From contig MCFL01000368.1 of the NCBI GenBank assembly GCA_002102555.1, positions 1-20,591 of the forward strand: a stretch of 20,591 nucleotides of DNA, in the 5' to 3' direction. The stretch's first letter is position 1, and each line of letters begins with the position of its first letter. The notes beneath the pieces were generated by a model. The model did not search any database. It was not told where the DNA came from and saw only the letters and a list, made by a program, of their open reading frames with translations. The position numbers were made by a program, and so were the translations under genes. This document shows, piece after piece, positions 1 through 7,718 of this stretch. The stretch comes from Catenaria anguillulae PL171 (lineage: Eukaryota > Blastocladiomycota > Blastocladiomycetes > Blastocladiales > Catenariaceae).

Positions 1-638
1 CATTTCGTCCCGTGCGTGCATTCCATCTGGGAACGACCATGAAGCACTGAGCCCTTGACTCACATCACATCTGGACATGTGCTGGCGGGCCGATCATCGT
101 TGTGGACCAGATAGATATCGCATCATTCCGTTGTGCTCCATCCGTACTGTACTTGCGGTCTTTCGCCTCGCAAGTGCGGGTCTTCCTCGCCCGTGGCTCA
201 CATGTGTTCCAGTCCTTGGCCCAATGGCCAAATCCCGCATGGTCATCTGCGTCTTGCGAACATGCCAGTGGCTCATTACCGACCTGTACTAGGGCTCATG
301 CCGCGATTCCGTCGAGAAATTGGCGGTATTCGCGCCTCCGAAGCGTGTGCTGAAGTGTGCTTGGTCGGAGCATGGGGCAAGTTCACCATGCCAGAAGGTC
401 GCCACGGGGCCATGATGCCATCCCAACCGACGTTTGGCGCTTGGGCTGTAACGTCGCACTAGATCATTCATCATTTGTCGCTCTGAGCATGTACAATTGG
501 AATCATCCGAAATCAAGGCAGTCTTAACATTTATTAACATGTTGCAAGCATAAGTTCGGATCCAGCCCATCACGCACGGCGCAACATCAGGGTCGCCGAT
601 TCGTGGAGCGATCGCCTTCATTCATTATTCGATTATTC

Positions 639-660
639 GATTTCGATTTCGATTTCGATT
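639..660 (+). repeat. GATTTC hexamer tandem repeat
   Basis: Nearly four copies of GATTTC run directly into the G-rich tract at 667. They are preceded by looser ATTCG copies from about 626. It is too short and too far inside the window to call a telomere-like array. Confidence 0.7.
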
Positions 661-666
661 GGAGCT

Positions 667-709
667 GGGAGGACGGAGGCGGAGGGCGGAGGGCGGAGGC
701 GGAGGGCGG
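667..709 (+). repeat. G-rich GGAGGGC tract, possible quadruplex
   Basis: The + strand carries GGG runs at 667-669, 684-686, 691-693 and 704-706, with several GG runs between them, in an imperfect repeat of GGAGGGC/GGAGGC. This could fold as a G-quadruplex, though two of the loops are long. It lies about 440 bp upstream of the next start codon. Any regulatory role is inference. Confidence 0.5.
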
Positions 710-1104
710 TTGCTGACGTGGTACATATGTAAGTCACGCAACGTGTCAACACGAGTTTGGTGTGTGTCCGATCGCGAGTTCAAGTTGCCACATGACTTGG
801 ATCCGCGCCGGCACTGCTCTGTCTACTGCTTCTGCTCTGCTTGGCAAATCATGATGCTATTCACACCACGTACGAGCCGTGAATGACGCTTGATAGCCCA
901 CACGGCCAACCTCCACCTCCACCTCCACCTCATGCAACGCTCTCGTCTCTGAAGGACCCACACTCACAACGTCCCTGTCGCTGCACCTCATCGACCCGCC
1001 GAGTCAGCGATCCCCTCGCCGCACCACACCACATCACATCGCTGAACACCGTGACCACACAACGCCGACGCCAAGATTCAAGTTGCCACTGACTGCCATC
1101 TGCA

Positions 1105-1145
1105 CCAACAACCAACAACAACAACCACCACCACCACCACCACCA
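1105..1145 (+). repeat. CAA/CAC-rich leader before the TMEM33/Pom33 start
   Basis: A run of CAA units passes into about eight CAC/ACC units and ends four bases before the ATG at 1150. An unstructured, G-free leader of this kind is common in fungal 5' UTRs. Confidence 0.6.
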
Positions 1146-1149
1146 CAAA

Positions 1150-2049
1150 ATGTCGCTCCCACTCTCCCAACGCCTCCTGCGCCTGGCCAAGCACCCGCAA
1201 GCCGCCTGGGCCTTTGGCCACCTGCTCACCGCCATTGGCCTCCCGCTCTACATGCTCTTTTCGGTCGGCGCATACTCGCGCGCCCTCCTCGGCGCCATGC
1301 TTGCCTACGGTGTTGTCTTGTACCGCCACTACAAACCCTCGGTGCTCCAGCAGGGGCTTGCCCCAACCGCACGTCGCATGCTGCACGACTTGAATGCCCA
1401 TTACTTTGCTCTGGCTCTCTACTTTTGGATGAGCGGATACCCTTGCGTTGGTGCGTCGTATCATACCCAAGTCATTTGGATACCCAGGCGCGCGACACTT
1501 ACGCTTGCTCTGTTTCATTTCCCTTTTTCTGCCATTCGTTTGGTTCGTAGCCCTGCTCGTCCCATACGCCTCCTTCTCGCTCTTCCACTGCATCGGCTAC
1601 ATGCACTCGATCCTGCTCCCGGCTATCTTCCCGCCGCAACCAACCCTGCCCCAGCCATCGTGTCTGGCCTGTCGGCCAAGGCCTCGGCCTTCTCTGCAAC
1701 CTACCAGCCGCAAGCACTGCAAGTCGCCTCGTACTGGGAAATCACCGTCACCCCACTCTACCTGGTCATGCAAGTGCTCCTGTGGCGCCAAGCGCTTCTT
1801 GCCCCGCTCGTGTACGCGCAGTTCATGGCCGTCCGGTACTTGACGTCGGCAACCACAAGGTCGGCCTCGGCCAATGTGCGCCGCATTCTCGATTCAAAGT
1901 TTGAACCGCTGGCCGCACGGCCCGATGCGCTTGGGTCCGTCGGTAGCGTGTACATTGCGATCCGGAATCGCATCGTTGGGTACTTGGATGCAAGGATGTC
2001 GGCGGCGGCCCCTGCACCTGCACCGGCTGCTGGTGCTGGTGCTCAGTAA
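1150..2049 (+). CDS. POM33: TMEM33/Pom33/Tts1-family membrane protein (one intron, one frame change)
   Basis: Multi-pass ER and nuclear-envelope protein. Relatives (human TMEM33, budding yeast Pom33, fission yeast Tts1) shape ER tubules and support nuclear pore distribution. The ATG at 1150 follows a CACAAA leader. Exon 1 (1150-1450) encodes two hydrophobic segments and the block around HDLNAHYFALALYFWMSGYP, which aligns with HYLLYSLIFVNSYP of human TMEM33. A GTGCGT...TAG intron (1451-1550, 100 bp) joins it in frame to LLVPYASFSLFHCIGYMHS. Between about 1625 and 1665 the frame must change by one missing base. After that come ASYWEITVTPLYLVMQ, the AQFMAVRYL block matching YRFLTLRY, and a C-terminal amphipathic region ending in an Ala/Pro-rich tail. 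With one base restored the length is about 266 aa, normal for the family. The next gene is convergent. Confidence 0.82.
   Translation: MSLPLSQRLLRLAKHPQAAWAFGHLLTAIGLPLYMLFSVGAYSRALLGAMLAYGVVLYRHYKPSVLQQGLAPTARRMLHDLNAHYFALALYFWMSGYPCVGASYHTQVIWIPRRATLTLALFHFPFSAIRLVRSPARPIRLLLALPLHRLHALDPAPGYLPAATNPAPAIVSGLSAKASAFSATYQPQALQVASYWEITVTPLYLVMQVLLWRQALLAPLVYAQFMAVRYLTSATTRSASANVRRILDSKFEPLAARPDALGSVGSVYIAIRNRIVGYLDARMSAAAPAPAPAAGAGAQ
1451..1550 (+). other. Intron of the TMEM33/Pom33 gene
   Basis: GTGCGT donor and TTCGTAG acceptor, with a pyrimidine-rich stretch at about 1510-1540. Removing it joins V and A codons inside the conserved SGYP...LLVPY region (phase 1). Confidence 0.8.
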
Positions 2050-2432
2050 TGCCAGTTTTTTTTTCATACGTTTCCTTGTATTTCCGAGTGGTGGTTACGA
2101 GTGTGATTGTGTGTTGTGTTTTGTGCTGCTGGCGCTTTTCTTTTCCCAATCTGCTTTCCCTCCTGATCGTACTTTTTCCTTCCTCGCTCCACTTTCCATG
2201 TTGTGGACCGTGGCCTTGCGGCTTTCTCAATGATTATATCAACTGGTTCTTTCCAATGTGTGTTCGTCAATTTCCACCAACACCACCCACCTTGCCCCTT
2301 TTGCCGTGCATTCCTATGTCTGTTGCCCAAACATCCGCGCAGTTGTCTTCCCCCGCCTCCGTTCCCTCTGTCACATCAAGAATTACACCCCACCGTTGAA
2401 ACCCACAACTTGAAGCCGACGTCGGTTCATAC
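2050..2432. other. Intergenic region between convergent genes
   Basis: This holds the 3' flanks of the TMEM33/Pom33 gene (+) and the coiled-coil gene (-). It is T-rich on the + strand just after the stop (T9 at about 2056). I see no clear AATAAA signal on either strand and no coding frame worth calling. Confidence 0.6.
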
Positions 2433-4592
2433 TTAGACAACAAACCACTCGTCCACCTCATCCTTGACCCTCTCCAGAATCCGCCGCGCCTGCCGCTTTA
2501 CAGACGCCCACGGGTTGGTGAGCGCTTGGACCACAAGCGGCTGCGACTCGAGCGCCTCCGTCACGGTTGGCTTTTCCCACGAGCATGACCGAGCCCGAGA
2601 CCGCCTGTGGCATTGGCCATAGGGGCCCAGGATCGTACGTGGAAACGCCATGAGATCGTCCAGGTCCGAGTCACTGGCGGGGGCCGTGTCTGTGTCAGAA
2701 AAGCACGGGTCGTCGTTGCACGCACACAGGTCCACGGAATTGTCGTCCAGGTTCAAGTGGCTTGCAGTTGAGGGTATCGCGGACAAATTGCTGATGGACA
2801 AGGCCGCCGCAGATGCCGACACTTGACTGTCGGCGGCACGCCCAGCACTTGGCTTGGCCGCACCCGCTGGGCTTGCACCGGCAACCTTTGCGGCCGCCTG
2901 CACCACCTGCAAACAATTCGCACATAGGGTCATCCCAGTCAGCGGCGGCGTCGTAGTCAAGACGGATATCTTGTTGTCGCTCGACTCGACACATTCCGAA
3001 TCCCTCGCCTCGCTCATCATGCGCTTTCTGAGCCTACTTCCAGACACCTCGCAACCGATCCGGTCCGCCACGCGCCGTATTTCGCCCGCCGTTGCATTCA
3101 CGGCGCGCGCATAGGCACAAAGCATTGCTCCTTTTGTTCGTTGTGGGTGCACGGTGACGGCAAATCCCGTGGGCCCGGAATGAATGCATGATGTGATGGC
3201 TGGGAATGGCAAACTTGGAGTCGATAGGTGGCAAGCCGTTGGGTGCACGAGCGAATTGGCCGAGAGGGAGGCGGGGCAAGCAGTCAGGGCGGGGGCGCTG
3301 ATGGCTGCAAGGAATGTTTCCTCGAGCACTCTGGGTCTCGGTTGATGACTGGTCGAGACGGGTGGGCACGTGGGCAGGTCCACCAAGTCCAGCAATGGCG
3401 ACTGCGAGATGGTTCGTGTGCTCTCTCGCATGCTGGATAGGTGGAGGTCCGACAGCAGATATTGATCCTCTGCTTCGGCTTGTGCCTCGGCGTCAGTCTC
3501 GGGTGTGGACTGTAACATTTGTTCCAAACCAATTGGAGGTGCAGTGGCCACAGTCTTTTGTCTGCGAGAATGCATGCTGAGGAACGGACTCGTGGCTCGC
3601 GAATTGCTTGTCGTGGGGGAAGCCGTGATTCCCCGACCCCTTTGCTGCGTCTCATTCTCCTCCAGTAGCATCTCAACCTGATTCTCGAATCCCATTCTCG
3701 ACTCGATTGCCATTCGCCGCTCATATTCGCCAACCAGTTCGGCCAGCGAGTCACGCTCATTCTCGACGCGCTCGCATCGCATTTCCAGCACGGCATGCTG
3801 TGTTTCAAGATACTTGATGTGCTCGTTTGCCTTGCGAACCATGTCCGATAGTCCCTTGGCTTCTTGGGTCAGGTAGTAGTGCTCGAGAGCCAGATAGGCA
3901 ATGCATTGGCGGGCGGTGGTCGAGGAGGTGAGTACAGGGGTCAGGGGCGACAATGGGAAGAGGGTCGAGGTGAGAAACGAGGTCAACGTTGACGGCTCCA
4001 TCTTGAAGAGCAAGGCAACGTGTCAGTGCCAGAGTGAGAACTGGATGCAGAGAGAGAGAGAAAGAGAGAGAGAGAGAGCGAGACACAGAGATCGTACGGG
4101 CCGAATGTACTCGTCTCGACGGACCGCCTCGGCTGGCGTCACTTGATCGCGCTTGGATTCCATGAGTTGCAGCGCAAACCGAACCACAATGTCCATGGTT
4201 GTTGCTTGTCTGTTTCGCAACGTGTTCAATGTGTTGCTCACGACTTGATTCACTTCGCTCAGGCCTACTTTGGCCATGGATGTCGACAAGCTTCGTGATC
4301 CCATGAATCCTTCGTCATCGCGTGCCTTTGGCTCCCCGTCAAGGCCCGTCAATGCACAAAGCATGGCATCGATTTCGTCCACATCCGATTCAAGCACGTC
4401 ACTGGCCTGGCTGTTGAATGTGGCGGTATAGTGCCGATATGCTGAGTGGTAGGTACCAGTACTAGTGCTTGAAGATCGTGAATTGGAGGCCGAGCGCGAG
4501 CGGATAGATGAAGAGGAGCGCAGGTTGGGCGGGTAGGCGGAGGAGGCAGATCTGCCGCGCGCCGAGGCATCCTGTGAGTGTGGTATGGGCAT
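2433..4592 (-). CDS. Hypothetical coiled-coil protein, two exons
   Basis: I do not recognise a family. Exon 1 runs 4592 down to 4098 and exon 2 runs 4001 down to 2433, giving about 687 aa. The start is the ATG at 4592 (MPIPHSQDAS); further upstream in this frame only a TTG is available. Residues about 10-60 are Ser/Arg-rich and probably disordered. Residues about 100-165 look helical. Exon 2 opens with a hydrophobic Leu/Pro/Thr stretch and ARQCIAYLALEHYYL, then a coiled coil at about 200-265 (KANEHIKYLETQ, ERVENERDSLAELV). The remainder is low complexity with two Cys clusters (LCANC near 2915-2930 and DLCACNDDPC near 2708-2735). It ends in a basic/acidic helix, RQARRILERVKDEVDEWF. An intracellular scaffold or regulator is plausible but unproven. 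It diverges from the LPMO-like gene across a 650 bp promoter region. Confidence 0.7.
4002..4097 (-). other. Intron of the coiled-coil gene, with CT microsatellite
   Basis: On the minus strand, a GTACGA donor follows codons for DEYIRP. A CACTGAC branch-like site lies near the TTCAAG acceptor. The intron is 96 bp, phase 0, and joins two open frames. Its first half is almost entirely CT repeat (GA on the + strand, 4049-4083). Confidence 0.72.
4049..4083 (+). repeat. GA dinucleotide microsatellite
   Basis: About 16 GA units with single interruptions (AAAG, CGAG). It lies wholly inside the intron of the minus-strand coiled-coil gene, where it is transcribed as CT. Confidence 0.85.
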
Positions 4593-5242
4593 GATGATGG
4601 TGTTCCTGATAGTTTGCAAATACTGATGCTCGTCATTTCATCAAGTCTCATTGCTTGCCGCACCTTGAAATCGCCCATGTTTGCACTTCGACTCTCGAAG
4701 TGAGTGTTGCTTGCTTCACAAGCCGCAAGCTAAACGCGCTCCTGTGCAAACAGGCCAATGACAAGCAGACCGCGCCATCAGGCTTTTGCGTGTGGGTCGG
4801 TGGCTTTAGGTCGATGGTGCCATATTGCGGTGACATGGATATCATGAATGCTCATGAAAATTTAAAAACCGCAGAAGCGGAATCGGTTTGCAGCCAACGA
4901 ACGACTTATGCGACAGCCGTGAGTGCCTTGGAGCTGGAGCTCTATGTGCTATCTTCGAGGGCAGTGCATGACAGCAGCGGGCGACTCTGAGTATAAAGTA
5001 TAGCCAACCCCTCTGCATCATCAGCAATGTTATCCCTGCCCTTCATCCTGTACATTTGCTTGCAAGACAAGAAAGATCTCAGACTGCGTCTGGTTCAGCT
5101 TAATCCACACCACCCATATACACTTGATACACGAAACCGTCACTTGCGTTGAACGCACTTGCCAACCTGATTCACTTGACCCAACACTCGTTCGGCTGGC
5201 CCATTCCATTATCCCTCAATTCAAACTTCGAATCATTCTACC
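4593..5242. other. Divergent promoter region
   Basis: This 650 bp serves the minus-strand coiled-coil gene and the plus-strand LPMO-like gene. A TATA box for the latter lies at 4992. An ATG at 5027 opens a reading frame of about 42 codons ahead of the real start. Whether it is in the mRNA depends on the transcription start, which lies near it. No RNA gene was seen. Confidence 0.6.
4992..4998 (+). promoter_or_regulatory. TATA box of the LPMO-like gene
   Basis: TATAAAG lies in an otherwise mixed sequence 251 bp upstream of the ATG at 5243. The long distance implies a leader of roughly 150-220 nt. The assignment is inferred from sequence and position only. Confidence 0.5.
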
Positions 5243-6532
5243 ATGTACTCTCTTCTCTCTATCCTCGCCCTCGTTTCCGCCACGGCCACGCTCGCCAACA
5301 CGCACGCGATCCTCGTCCAACCTGCAGCGCGCCCAGGCTCCAACGGTGCAGACAACCTCGGCATCAAGATCGCCAGCCCGCAAGATGCGCAATTCTTCAA
5401 CACGTGCGGCAACGCTGCCCTGCAACCGGGCGCTCCGCAAGCCACGGTTGCACAAGGCCGCCAGCTTCAAGTGCGCTGGGATATTACCATTGACCACGTG
5501 AGTGATCCGGGCGTCACGGTTGGTCTGCGGTGTGCAGGCGAGCGCGATTTCGTCAAGTTGGCGAGCGGCATCAAGGCGCAGGATTTGCAAGCACAAGTCA
5601 CGATTCCCAGGGCGGCAAAGGTCGGCAATTGCGAGTTGCAGTGGTTGTGGACTAGTCTTGAGGACGGCGGGTCGTACATTGCCTGTTCCGACATTGCCGT
5701 GACGGGTGCCGACGGGGGCAACGCTGAGCCGGCGCCGGCGCCGCCGGCCGCTGAAACGGACGATTTGCGAAAGAACAAGCAACGTGGTGGCAACCAAAAT
5801 GGCGGCAACCGCGGCGGATACAACGACAACCGTGGTGGCAACCACAACAACCAGAACCGCGGTGGTAATCACAACAACCAGAACCGTGGTGGCAATCACA
5901 ACAACCGTGGTGGCAATCACAACAACCGTGGTGGAAACGGCGGAGGCAAGAACAAGCACAACAACCGTCCTCAACCGACGCGTCCCGTTGCTTCCACGCC
6001 ATGCACTTCCTCGGTCGTTCGTACGCAGGCTCCGCCGTCGCCGACGCCGACTCGTCCCTGCACAACGACCCAGGCTCCTCGCGCAACGACTAATCCTTGC
6101 ACGACCAGCCAGGTCGTACGCGCTACAACTCCGTGCACCACCAGCCAGGTAGCTCGTGCAACCACACCGTGCACTTCGTCGGCGGCCCAGCGCACGGCTG
6201 TTCCCACACAAGCTTCCGAATACCAGGGTCCCAACGGCCAATCTGTCCCCGAGGTGCCTGCGCCCAACCCGATTGATCAGCCCTTGTACTCTGCCGACAA
6301 TGCTGCGCCGGCCCCGGCCGCTCCTGCGACTGGAGGCGACCAGCCGGCCGCACCGGCCCCCGCACCAGGTGCTGGCGCCGTGAACGAGCAGTCGTCGTCG
6401 TCGTCTGCTGCTGAGCAGATCAAGATTGCACCTGCTGGAGCCGACAAGGTCGCGAGCTCCGCTGTGCAAGTTGGTGGTGCTGGCATGGTGACTTTGGTGA
6501 GCGTGTTGGTGGCTGTTGCTGCCATGGCTTGA
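5243..6532 (+). CDS. GPI-anchored secreted protein with LPMO-like histidine-brace domain
   Basis: A 429-aa single-exon protein. The signal peptide is residues 1-18 or 1-20. Cleavage after ANT would leave His21 as the mature N-terminus, as in copper-dependent lytic polysaccharide monooxygenases and X325/Bim1-type copper proteins. Residues 21-153 form the domain: HAILVQPAARPG, Cys55, a beta strand QLQVRWDITIDH with a second His at 85, Cys97, then CELQWLWTSLEDGGSYIACSD with Cys130, Tyr145, Cys148 and Asp150. The C-x-LQW-x-W...GG-x-Y-x-x-C-x-D signature is typical of this fold. Next come a Pro/Ala linker, an Asn/Gly/His repeat (181-242), Thr/Cys repeats (about 250-315), a Pro/Ala/Ser stalk and a hydrophobic C-terminus (GGAGMVTLVSVLVAVAAMA) fitting a GPI signal. 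It probably acts at the wall on chitin or glucan, or binds copper without oxidising sugar. The substrate is unknown. Confidence 0.72.
   Translation: MYSLLSILALVSATATLANTHAILVQPAARPGSNGADNLGIKIASPQDAQFFNTCGNAALQPGAPQATVAQGRQLQVRWDITIDHVSDPGVTVGLRCAGERDFVKLASGIKAQDLQAQVTIPRAAKVGNCELQWLWTSLEDGGSYIACSDIAVTGADGGNAEPAPAPPAAETDDLRKNKQRGGNQNGGNRGGYNDNRGGNHNNQNRGGNHNNQNRGGNHNNRGGNHNNRGGNGGGKNKHNNRPQPTRPVASTPCTSSVVRTQAPPSPTPTRPCTTTQAPRATTNPCTTSQVVRATTPCTTSQVARATTPCTSSAAQRTAVPTQASEYQGPNGQSVPEVPAPNPIDQPLYSADNAAPAPAAPATGGDQPAAPAPAPGAGAVNEQSSSSSAAEQIKIAPAGADKVASSAVQVGGAGMVTLVSVLVAVAAMA
5783..5968 (+). repeat. NRGGNHNN tandem repeat (minisatellite in coding DNA)
   Basis: In-frame units of 21 or 27 bp encode NRGGNHN with or without an extra NQ. 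They are nearly identical at DNA level in the middle copies and decay outward into NQNGG and GGYNDNRGG. This suggests recent unit expansion or slippage. Five His residues recur at regular spacing. Confidence 0.85.
5990..6190 (+). repeat. TTxPCTTSQVxRA repeats in the stalk
   Basis: Five imperfect copies of a 12-17 residue unit, each with one Cys in PCTTS/PCTSS context, between Thr/Pro-rich spacers. Single cysteines at regular intervals in a secreted stalk could form intermolecular disulfides. The Thr residues are candidates for O-mannosylation. Confidence 0.7.
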
Positions 6533-6572
6533 AATCCTTTGTAAATGCTTTCCCTTTCTGATCTCATGTGCA

Positions 6573-6578
6573 AATAAA
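6573..6578 (+). terminator. Polyadenylation signal of the LPMO-like gene
   Basis: AATAAA lies 41 bases after the TGA at 6530-6532, inside CAAATAAATACA. The spacing is usual for a 3' end signal. Confidence 0.5.
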
Positions 6579-6916
6579 TACATTGCTCGGTCCGATCTGT
6601 GATATTCATCTCACTTCTTCTGATAAGGCAAATCGTTCCCAGTCTCGATCAAGAATGTACAGGCAACGAGTCTACCAAACGAGACTCCAGCCAAGTTATT
6701 GCTAATACGGCGTTCCTTTCTTCCACCCCCATGAGTGTATTGGGTGTCGCTACGCGAAGGCACGCCGGAGCCCCCAGCCCAAGAAGAGCTCGGGGAACGA
6801 CCTGTGTGGGCTTGAATCCTGTCGCCAGGCATGCACTTTTTCATGACCTATAAGATCACGAATCAAGGCAACCATCAAGGCCGACATTGAAAGTCACTTG
6901 GCTGTGGTGGCTCGCC

Positions 6917-6923
6917 TATATAG
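6917..6923 (+). promoter_or_regulatory. TATA box of the second wall-protein gene
   Basis: TATATAG precedes the ATG at 7140 by 223 bp. The arrangement is close to that of the TATA box in front of the LPMO-like gene, so the two wall-protein genes share a promoter style. Confidence 0.5.
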
Positions 6924-6970
6924 AGTCCGGGACCCCATCTCCCCTTCGACGTTCAGCTCGTTAATTGACA

Positions 6971-7081
6971 GTATGTGACGGCGCCTGCCATTTACCACAA
7001 TACCCCCCGCATCATTTTTGCGTTCAATTGCACGATTGTTTGCGCAATACGATTCCCCATGCAAACGGCGCCGTCTCACAG
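6971..7081 (+). other. Possible 5' UTR intron
   Basis: GTATGT at 6971-6976 is a strong fungal donor sequence, and CTCACAG ending at 7081 can serve as acceptor (111 bp). Splicing would remove the ATG-TGA start-stop at 6973-6978 and the in-frame ATG at 7059. That would leave 7140 as the first ATG, which is where the signal peptide begins. There is no transcript evidence. Confidence 0.35.
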
Positions 7082-7139
7082 CCGCCCCGTGTCTCACATT
7101 CGACGAGCCCTGCCAAACTCAGCGAGGCCAACTTCAAGC

Positions 7140-7718
7140 ATGCCGGCACCAACGCCACCGCAATACCAACTTTCGCTGGTAATCGTCATTATCACCACCT
7201 TCCTCATCTTTGCGGCCATGTCGGCCATTCCAGCGAATGCCCAAGGTGAACGCGCCAAATTGGTTCGACGACAAGCTCAGCAATCGCGTGGGAGGTTGAC
7301 GGCTACCATTCGTCTTCCACCACGATCCCCGATCCGGTCAACGACAACAACGACGAGGACTCCAGTTCCAACCCAAACTCGAGTTGGGCCACCCACCCCA
7401 TCGTCGTCCATTCGCCAGACTCGTTCTATCGGGCCAGATACCACATCCCCATCCCCAACTGCAACATCATTCCCACCCTCATCGCCCATTCTTCCAACCG
7501 AAGCGCCCGCGCCAGATGGCGGCAAAATCGACGAGGCATCGTCGCCGCCCGCTTGGTCGGATCGCATCGAAATCGTGCCGGCTGGTCCGGACGCTGCCGC
7601 GCGGCCAATCGCTATCAATGCTGCGGGTCGAGACGGCAAGGCAAGTTGTGGTCGTGGGTCCCAGTTGGTTGCAGGTCTCATTTTTGTTGCTGGTTTTGTT
7701 GGAGCAGCAGTCTTTTAA
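7140..7718 (+). CDS. Small secreted GPI-type Ser/Thr/Pro-rich protein
   Basis: The likely product is 192 aa starting MPAPTPPQYQL. The frame is open upstream to about 6975, but only the ATG at 7140 puts a hydrophobic core (LSLVIVIITTFLIFAAM) near the N-terminus, with cleavage expected around ANA-QG. A dibasic KLVRR follows and may be a Kex2-type site. The middle is a Thr/Pro/Ser-rich, probably O-glycosylated stalk. The end (SQLVAGLIFVAGFVGAAVF) fits a GPI signal, with Gly/Ala/Ser residues just before it. There is no catalytic domain. The segment RIEIVPAGPDAAA resembles QIKIAPAGADKVA at the same relative place in the upstream LPMO-like protein. I infer a structural wall or surface protein. Confidence 0.6.
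   Translation: MPAPTPPQYQLSLVIVIITTFLIFAAMSAIPANAQGERAKLVRRQAQQSRGRLTATIRLPPRSPIRSTTTTTRTPVPTQTRVGPPTPSSSIRQTRSIGPDTTSPSPTATSFPPSSPILPTEAPAPDGGKIDEASSPPAWSDRIEIVPAGPDAAARPIAINAAGRDGKASCGRGSQLVAGLIFVAGFVGAAVF

Larger units (their letters stand above)
1..1149. other. Intergenic region with simple repeats
   Basis: I see no supportable gene here. Open frames on both strands are short, overlap one another and resemble no family I recognise. The stretch holds a GATTTC tandem repeat (about 639-660), a G-rich tract (667-709), a CTCCAC repeat (about 909-931) and a CAA/CAC-rich leader ending just before the ATG at 1150. The last part is probably the 5' untranslated region of the TMEM33/Pom33 gene. Confidence 0.6.
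6533..7139. other. Intergenic region and leader of the second wall-protein gene
   Basis: This holds the 3' flank of the LPMO-like gene, a TATA box at 6917 and a leader containing a GTATGT (6971-6976). No separate gene was recognised. Confidence 0.55.

Noticed and set aside
639-709. Telomere-like or transposon-end repeat
   Set aside because: The hexamer is not a known telomere unit, there are fewer than four copies, and no paired terminal repeat or target duplication is visible.
4349-4678. Alternative upstream start for the coiled-coil gene (MGDFKVRQAM)
   Set aside because: It is in another frame. The only intron that could link it (GTGCGG...ATCAG) leads into the wrong frame.
5216-6583. Long minus-strand open frame over the LPMO-like gene
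   Set aside because: It is antisense to a clearly structured secreted protein. Its translation is Arg/Val/Ser low complexity mirrored from the repeats, with no domain.
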